10,877 bases of DNA from JBFKQC01 sp041627895. GTDB lineage: Bacteria; Pseudomonadota; Alphaproteobacteria; Rhodobacterales; Rhodobacteraceae. The notes below the pieces were generated by a model that saw nothing but the letters and a program-made list of their open reading frames with translations, was not told the origin of the DNA and made no database searches. Position numbers and translations under genes: made by a program. Every line of letters starts with the position of its first letter. The first letter of the stretch is position 1. The stretch covers positions 1 to 10,877 of the forward strand of contig JBFKQC010000099.1 of assembly GCA_041627895.1 (NCBI GenBank), read 5' to 3'. This document shows, piece by piece, positions 7,083 to 10,877 of this stretch.

Positions 7083-7088
7083 TCCTTT
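7083..7088 (-). promoter_or_regulatory. Strong ribosome binding site for an alternative upstream start at 7076
   Basis: AAAGGA on the minus strand lies six bases before an ATG at 7076. That ATG opens a frame beginning MTYSDGTIADRRPARARTD, which runs without a stop into the cysteine synthase-glutaredoxin gene. It could mark an N-terminally extended form or a leader peptide read in the same frame. The downstream start at 6944 has its own good site and fits the family's N-terminus better. Confidence 0.4.
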
Positions 7089-7111
7089 CGGGGAATTGCG
7101 GCGCCGGCCGG

Positions 7112-7285
7112 TCAGACGACGGCCGGCAGCACGCAATGTGCGAAGACCACCAGCGCGCCGATCTGGCCGAGCCGGATCAGGACGCGGCGATAGGGCACGG
7201 TCTTGCGGCGCGGCCAGGGGCTGAAGGGGCCGAGAATGTCGCCCTTGGGCAGCGCGTTGGCGGGGAAGGTCAGCGTGTCGGTCAT
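7112..7285 (-). CDS. Small single-span membrane protein (57 residues), function unknown
   Basis: The start ATG at 7285 has AGAGGA at 7296-7291, five bases upstream, a strong site for such a short frame. The product begins MTDTLTFPANALPKGDILGP, continues with a basic stretch PWPRRKTVPYRRVLIR (24-39), and ends with a hydrophobic segment from about 40 to 57 (GQIGALVVFAHCVLPAVV). The basic residues before the hydrophobic segment suggest a C-tail anchor with the N-terminus in the cytoplasm. I do not recognise the family. It is the first gene of the minus-strand group, 36 bases upstream of the alternative start of the synthase-glutaredoxin gene, so it is likely co-transcribed. It could tether or assist that pathway, but nothing in the sequence shows this. 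Confidence 0.55.
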   Translation of the reverse strand: MTDTLTFPANALPKGDILGPFSPWPRRKTVPYRRVLIRLGQIGALVVFAHCVLPAVV

Positions 7286-7369
7286 CGGATTCCTCTTTGC
7301 TTCGGTTGCGTTCTGATGCCCCCTTATGCGCCCCGCGCCGGAAACGGCTGTGAGCCCGCACCGCAAGGC

Positions 7370-7391
7370 GGCGTGAATTCGGCGTCAATTC
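7370..7391. promoter_or_regulatory. 11-bp tandem direct repeat in the divergent intergenic region
   Basis: GGCGTGAATTC is followed directly by GGCGTCAATTC, two 11-base units with one mismatch. SARP-type activators of actinomycetes are known to bind heptamer direct repeats with an 11-bp period. Here that would be GGCGTGA and GGCGTCA separated by ATTC. The repeat lies 93 bases before the SARP-like regulator gene and 85 bases before the start of the divergent small membrane protein gene. On the minus strand the second unit contains TTGACG, close to a -35 consensus, though no clear -10 follows at normal spacing. Operator function is inference. Confidence 0.4.
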
Positions 7392-7483
7392 CACGGATTT
7401 CCCGGCCTCGCGGCCGCCCGCGCGGTTCGGATTTGCGCTGGCGCCCGGATTGGCCGTACTCTTCGGCCGGGAGTATTCGCGCG

Positions 7484-9481
7484 ATGATTTCGATCAGGCT
7501 TTTCGGCAAGCTGTCCGTCACGGGTCCTGACGGGCAACCGCTCGCGATCACCGGTGCCAAGACGCAGGGGCTGGTCGCCTATCTTGCGCTGAACACCGGC
7601 ATGCCGCCGTCGCGCGACCGGCTGATGGCGTTGTTCTGGGGCGACCGCTTTACCGATCAGGCGCGGCAAAGCCTGCGCCAGGCGATCTCGAAGCTGCGCC
7701 GCCTGTTCGATACCGAGGATGCCGAGGCGGTGCGCACCGACGCAGACCGGGTCGGGCTGGATCCCGAGGCGGTCAGCGTCGATATCGACGCCTTCACCGC
7801 GCTCGCCGCCGATCCCTCGCCCGAGGCCGCGATTCGCGCGGTCGCGCTGATGGAGGGGCCGCTGCTGGACGGGCTTTATGGCCAGCAAAGCGATTTCGAG
7901 GACTGGATCGTCTCGGAACGCCAGCGTATCGCGACCCTGGCCTGCCGCGTGTTCGAGCGCGCGGCCGAGGCAGAGCTTAGGGCCGGCACGGTCGAGGCGG
8001 CGCTGGACACCGCGCGGCGGCTGGTGGCGATCGACCCGCTTCGCGACAATTCGCAGATGGTGCTGATCCGCATCCTCGCGCAATCGGGCGAGCGCGCCGC
8101 GGCGATCCAGCACTACAACGCCTATGCCGCGCAGCTGGAGGCGGAACTGGGCGTCGGCCCCGGCCCCGACCTGCGCCGGTTGGTGGGCGAGATCCGCGGC
8201 GAAAGCTTCATGGCGCCGGTCGAGACCGCCGCCCCGGACAGCGCCGCCCCTTCGCCGGCCACGCCGCCCGCCGCTAAAAGCGTCGAAGAGGGTCGCGCCG
8301 GCATCGCGGTGATCCCGTTCGGCACGATCGGCGAGGAACCCGGCCAGGACGTGCTGGCCGAGGCGCTGAGCCAGGACATCACCACCAACCTGTCGCGGTT
8401 TCGCTGGCTCGACGTCCATGCCAGCCCGGCGCTGGAGGGTCCGCGACTGACCGCCAGCGAGCTTAGCGCGCTCGGCAAGGACATGGGCCTGGACTACGTG
8501 GTGCACGGCTCGCTTCGCACCCATGGCCGCAAGCTGCGCCTGACGGTGCAACTGGCGGAGCCCGGCACCGCGCGCTATCTATGGGTGACGCGGTATGACC
8601 GCGAATGCGACACGCCCGACGAGGTGCTGGACGAGCTGGCCGAGACCATCGCCGCCTCGGTCGACGCCGAACTCGTGCGGATCGCCGGCAAGGCCGCGCG
8701 CGCGCTGGACGCCGGGGAGATGAGCGCCTGGGACTGCTATCACCGCGGCCTGGCGATCCAGTACGAATTCGCCGCCGAGACCAATGCCGAGGCGCAGCGC
8801 TTTTTCCGGCGCGCGGTCGAGATGGACCCTAATTTCGCTGCCGCCTATGCGCGGCTGTCCTATGCCATGGTGATCTCGGCGATCTATTTCGAGGCCGGCG
8901 ATGTCGCGGCGCTGCTGGACGAGGCGCTGGATCTGGCGCGCAAGTCCTGCCGGCTCGACCCCGACGACGCGGTCGGGCGGTTCGCGCTGGGGCGGGTCTA
9001 TCTGGCGCGCGGCGAATACGACCGCTCGCTGGCGGAACTGGAAACCGCGATCGCGCTGAACCCGAACATGGCGCAGGCGCATTGCGCGCTCGGCGATTCG
9101 CTGGCCTATGCCGGCGCGCTGGACGACGCGATCCCGTGCTTCGACGAGGCCGTGCGGCTTAGCCCGTCCGACCCGTACCGCTGGGCGTTCCTAGGCTATG
9201 GCGCGACGGCGCTTCTGTTCAAGCGCGACTTCGCCGGCGCCGCGGACTGGGCGGCGCGCGCCGAGGCGGTGCCGAACGCGCATTACTGGGCCACGGCGAT
9301 CAAGGCCGCGGCGCTGGGGCACCTGGGCGCGCGCGACAGGGCAGCGCAGGCGCTGGCCGAGCTGCAGGAGCGGCGGCCGGGGATAACCTGCGACTTCGTG
9401 GCCGCGCGGCTGTTCTACCTGCGCGATCCCGAGCAGCTGGAAATCTATGTCGGCGGGCTGCGCAAGGCGGGGCTGGACTGA
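7484..9481 (+). CDS. SARP-like transcriptional regulator: winged helix + BTAD + TolB-like domain + TPR
   Basis: The 665-residue protein starts with a winged-helix DNA-binding domain (about 1-95). ISIRLFGKLSVTGPDG and LMALFWGDRFTDQARQSLRQ are typical of SARP/AfsR-type regulators. A bacterial transcriptional activator domain of helical repeats follows (about 98-240), ending LEAELGVGPGPDLRRL. After a Pro/Ala-rich linker (about 243-272) comes a TolB N-terminal-like domain (about 273-385) beginning GIAVIPFGTIGE. TPR-type helices follow from about 412 to the end, with repeats such as FFRRAVEMDPNFAAAYARLSYA and LAELETAIALNPNMAQAHCALGD. There is no membrane segment or NTPase motif, so it is probably a soluble regulator sensing a ligand or protein partner through the C-terminal half. 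The ATG at 7484 has GGGAG ten bases upstream and begins the conserved domain. The frame is open further upstream but without family features. It is transcribed divergently from the synthase-glutaredoxin group and may control it. The inducer is unknown. Confidence 0.87.
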   Translation: MISIRLFGKLSVTGPDGQPLAITGAKTQGLVAYLALNTGMPPSRDRLMALFWGDRFTDQARQSLRQAISKLRRLFDTEDAEAVRTDADRVGLDPEAVSVDIDAFTALAADPSPEAAIRAVALMEGPLLDGLYGQQSDFEDWIVSERQRIATLACRVFERAAEAELRAGTVEAALDTARRLVAIDPLRDNSQMVLIRILAQSGERAAAIQHYNAYAAQLEAELGVGPGPDLRRLVGEIRGESFMAPVETAAPDSAAPSPATPPAAKSVEEGRAGIAVIPFGTIGEEPGQDVLAEALSQDITTNLSRFRWLDVHASPALEGPRLTASELSALGKDMGLDYVVHGSLRTHGRKLRLTVQLAEPGTARYLWVTRYDRECDTPDEVLDELAETIAASVDAELVRIAGKAARALDAGEMSAWDCYHRGLAIQYEFAAETNAEAQRFFRRAVEMDPNFAAAYARLSYAMVISAIYFEAGDVAALLDEALDLARKSCRLDPDDAVGRFALGRVYLARGEYDRSLAELETAIALNPNMAQAHCALGDSLAYAGALDDAIPCFDEAVRLSPSDPYRWAFLGYGATALLFKRDFAGAADWAARAEAVPNAHYWATAIKAAALGHLGARDRAAQALAELQERRPGITCDFVAARLFYLRDPEQLEIYVGGLRKAGLD

Positions 9482-9491
9482 CCGGCGCAGC

Positions 9492-9522
9492 GCATGGCCA
9501 GGGGCGGCCGCTCGGTCCATGC
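9492..9522. terminator. Possible bidirectional terminator hairpin between convergent genes
   Basis: GCATGG (9492-9497) pairs with CCATGC (9517-9522), and the inner bases CC (9498-9499) and GG (9514-9515) extend the stem with one bulged T. It sits in the 55-base gap between the regulator stop and the convergent methyltransferase stop, where a terminator for both is expected. There is no T-run on either side, so intrinsic termination is doubtful. Confidence 0.25.
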
Positions 9523-9536
9523 ACCCGGCCGCGTCG

Positions 9537-10256
9537 TCAGCGCGAGGGCGCCCCGGCCCGGCAGGTATCTCGAAGGCAATCGGCGTCCCCTCCGGTCGGC
9601 CCGGCGGTCGCGTCGCGGGCGCCCTTGCGGATCAGCAGCGCCGCCGCCGGGCCGCGGCAGCGCAGGCGGCGGACATCGGCCGCGCCCGCCGCAAAGGCGG
9701 CGTCGCGCATCGCGTCGGGGTTCAGCAGGCGCCCGGTGCCGCGAAGCCGGATCGCCCGGCAGAGAAGCCGCGCCACAGGCCCGCCGGATCCGGTCTCGGC
9801 GCAGAACGCCGTCAGCAGGCTGCCGCCTGGCCGCAGCACCCGAAGCGCCTCGGCGAGCGCGCGCGCCGGGTCGGGCGTGGTCTCGAGCGTCCAGGCACAG
9901 GTCACCAGGTCAAACGTGCCCTGGGCGAAGGGCAGGGCCATCAGGCATCCCTCGACGCGGAGCGCCGGCAGGTCGGCGGCCTGTGCCAGCATCGGCGGGC
10001 ACTTGTCGACCAGCGTCAGCCGCAGCCCGGGGCAGAGATCGCCGAGGATGTGCCGCGCCAGCGCCCCGGTGCCGCAGCCGGCGTCGAGCACGCGCATGCC
10101 CGGCGCGACCTGTGCCGCCAGCGCGCCCTCGAAGGCCGATTGCGCCTCGCCGCCGGCGAAGCTCAGCCAGCGGCGATGCGCCCGGTCATAGCGCGGCGCC
10201 AAACGGCGGTAGGCCGCGATGACCGGCGCGTCCGGCTCGGCCAGTGCCGCGGTCAT
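9537..10256 (-). CDS. Class I SAM-dependent methyltransferase (type 11 / UbiE-like)
   Basis: The 239-residue product has a complete class I methyltransferase fold. The N-terminal VIAAYRRLAPRYDRAHRRW (12-30) is a cap helix typical of UbiE-like enzymes. Motif I is VLDAGCGTG (56-64). The acidic residue that contacts the SAM ribose is D84 in TLVDKCPPML. The motif around LPFAQGTFDLVTCAWTLE (108-125) and the LRPGG turn (141-145) complete the core. It would transfer a methyl group from SAM to an unidentified small molecule or lipid in the cytoplasm. The C-terminal tail after about 214 is low-complexity. The ATG at 10256 overlaps the stop of the upstream gene as ATGA and has only a weak ribosome binding site, implying translational coupling. 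Upstream in-frame codons encode Arg/Pro-rich sequence and were not used. The substrate is unknown. Confidence 0.85.
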   Translation of the reverse strand: MTAALAEPDAPVIAAYRRLAPRYDRAHRRWLSFAGGEAQSAFEGALAAQVAPGMRVLDAGCGTGALARHILGDLCPGLRLTLVDKCPPMLAQAADLPALRVEGCLMALPFAQGTFDLVTCAWTLETTPDPARALAEALRVLRPGGSLLTAFCAETGSGGPVARLLCRAIRLRGTGRLLNPDAMRDAAFAAGAADVRRLRCRGPAAALLIRKGARDATAGPTGGDADCLRDTCRAGAPSR

Positions 10257-10774
10257 GGGACCCGGACCGCCTGTGGGCCGGCGGGGATTGCGGTCGGGGG
10301 CGCCGCCGGGGCCGCGGCGGTCTCGACCACGCGCCGGGTCACGGGGCACCAGCGGAACAGCCGGTCGCGCGGCCCGAATGTTTCCACCGGGTTGCGGATC
10401 GCGTTCGGGAAATGCGGCGTGGACGGCGGCGCGGCACCGTGGCCCGCAAGGGCGGCGTGCAGCAGGTGCTCGCCGTGCCAGAGCGCAAAGACCGGCCGCC
10501 CGGCGCCGGCCGCGGCGGCGATCAGCCGCGCGAGGCGCTGGGCGAGGGCGGCGTCGCGGGCCTCCCAGTTCAGGACCGGTCCGCTGACCAGCCAGGCATC
10601 GCAGGCGGCGGGGCTGTGGGGCAGCGCGCCGTCATGCGCGGCGAAGGCCGAGACGCGCGCGATCGGGCCGAGCCCGGCCGCCAGCCGGTCGCGGAGCCGC
10701 GGCGCCAACCGGCGCGGATCGGCTGAAAGCGCGGGATAGTGGGCGCAGGCCGCGAGAATGCCGAGATGTGCCAT
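10253..10774 (-). CDS. GATase1-like small protein lacking the catalytic cysteine (hypothetical)
   Basis: The 173-residue product resembles the first two-thirds of class I glutamine amidotransferase domains. It starts with MAHLGILAACAHYP, continues with CDAWLVSGPVLNWEARDAAL (58-77, matching the usual DGWLITGS region), and has RPVFALWHGEHLLHAALAG (93-111) where the family has the nucleophile elbow GICFGHQ. In that alignment the catalytic Cys becomes W99, and no later His/Glu dyad is visible, so glutaminase activity is not expected. The C-terminal part (HFPNAIRNPVETFGPRDRLFRWCPVTRRVVE) is distinctive and ends in an Ala/Pro-rich tail. The start ATG at 10774 follows GAAAGGA (10789-10783) at 8 bases. 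Its stop overlaps the methyltransferase start by 4 bases, suggesting a shared job. The family assignment is from pattern only; it could be a different Rossmann-like fold. Confidence 0.5.
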   Translation of the reverse strand: MAHLGILAACAHYPALSADPRRLAPRLRDRLAAGLGPIARVSAFAAHDGALPHSPAACDAWLVSGPVLNWEARDAALAQRLARLIAAAAGAGRPVFALWHGEHLLHAALAGHGAAPPSTPHFPNAIRNPVETFGPRDRLFRWCPVTRRVVETAAAPAAPPTAIPAGPQAVRVP

Positions 10775-10842
10775 GTGGTCAATCCTTTCGGGTACGCGGG
10801 GGCGCCGTTGCCGAAAGGCCGCGGCGTCCCGCCGTGCGTGTC

Positions 10843-10877
10843 TCACATCAGCTGCTGGCCGCCGGCTTCGAGAAAGC
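10843..10877 (-). CDS. Possible C-terminal end of a minus-strand gene (runs off the right edge)
   Basis: On the minus strand a frame entering from the right edge reads FLEAGGQQLM and stops with TGA at 10845-10843. It lies 68 bases upstream of the ribosome-bound start of the GATase-like gene, in the same direction, as expected for the preceding gene of an operon. Ten codons are too few to name a family, and chance cannot be excluded. Confidence 0.35.
   Translation of the reverse strand, partial: FLEAGGQQLM

Noticed and set aside
5472..7193. A 573-codon plus-strand open frame opposite the synthase-glutaredoxin gene
   Set aside because: It is antisense to a gene with complete catalytic motifs, and its own product is compositionally biased and unrecognisable.
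7450..7479. TTGGCC and TATTCG with an 18-base gap as a promoter for the regulator gene
   Set aside because: The -10-like element would lie only a few bases before the ATG and downstream of the ribosome binding site, so the transcript would lack that site.
9447..10739. A 430-codon plus-strand open frame opposite the methyltransferase and GATase-like genes
   Set aside because: The minus strand encodes a clear class I methyltransferase with motif I. The plus translation is Arg/Ala-rich without domains and starts inside the regulator gene.

Overview
The window looks like a chromosomal or large-replicon segment of a high-GC alphaproteobacterium, most likely Rhodobacteraceae. The evidence is the strongly G/C-ending codon use, a heterotetrameric sarcosine oxidase operon of the alphaproteobacterial type, and an IS3-family element whose OrfA start resembles those common in that group. 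No tRNA, rRNA, CRISPR array or phage gene was seen.

Left part (1-3974): the window opens inside the end of an IS3-family insertion sequence, with the first 17 codons of transposase OrfA on the minus strand and a probable element edge near 137. A short spacer follows that carries two perfect 20-bp palindromes built on one pattern. Next come three tightly coupled plus-strand genes, soxD, soxA and soxG, encoding the delta, alpha and gamma subunits of a sarcosine oxidase-type enzyme. The beta subunit gene soxB, which normally lies directly upstream of soxD, is not in the window; the insertion sequence occupies that side. The delta subunit has lost three of the four usual zinc ligands.

Middle part (4012-7483): a minus-strand group convergent to sox. 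In transcription order it holds a 57-residue single-span membrane protein, a cysteine synthase fused to a C-terminal glutaredoxin, and a group II PLP-dependent decarboxylase. The synthase and decarboxylase genes are separated by 14 bases or overlap by 4, depending on the start. A cysteine-synthase-type enzyme, a thiol-redox domain and an amino acid decarboxylase together suggest a sulfur-amine route (for example hypotaurine, taurine or cysteamine); this is inference. Transcribed divergently is a 665-residue regulator with a SARP/BTAD-type N-terminus, a TolB-like domain and TPR repeats. The 198-base divergent intergenic region contains an 11-bp tandem direct repeat, the spacing SARP-type activators are known to recognise.

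Right part (9537-10877): a second minus-strand group. A GATase1-like small protein lacking the nucleophilic cysteine overlaps by 4 bases a class I SAM-dependent methyltransferase. At the right edge is the possible C-terminal tail of another minus-strand gene. The methyltransferase is convergent with the regulator gene.

The most interesting material is the synthase-glutaredoxin/decarboxylase pair with its small membrane protein and divergent SARP-like regulator, followed by the twin compensatory palindromes between the IS end and soxD.
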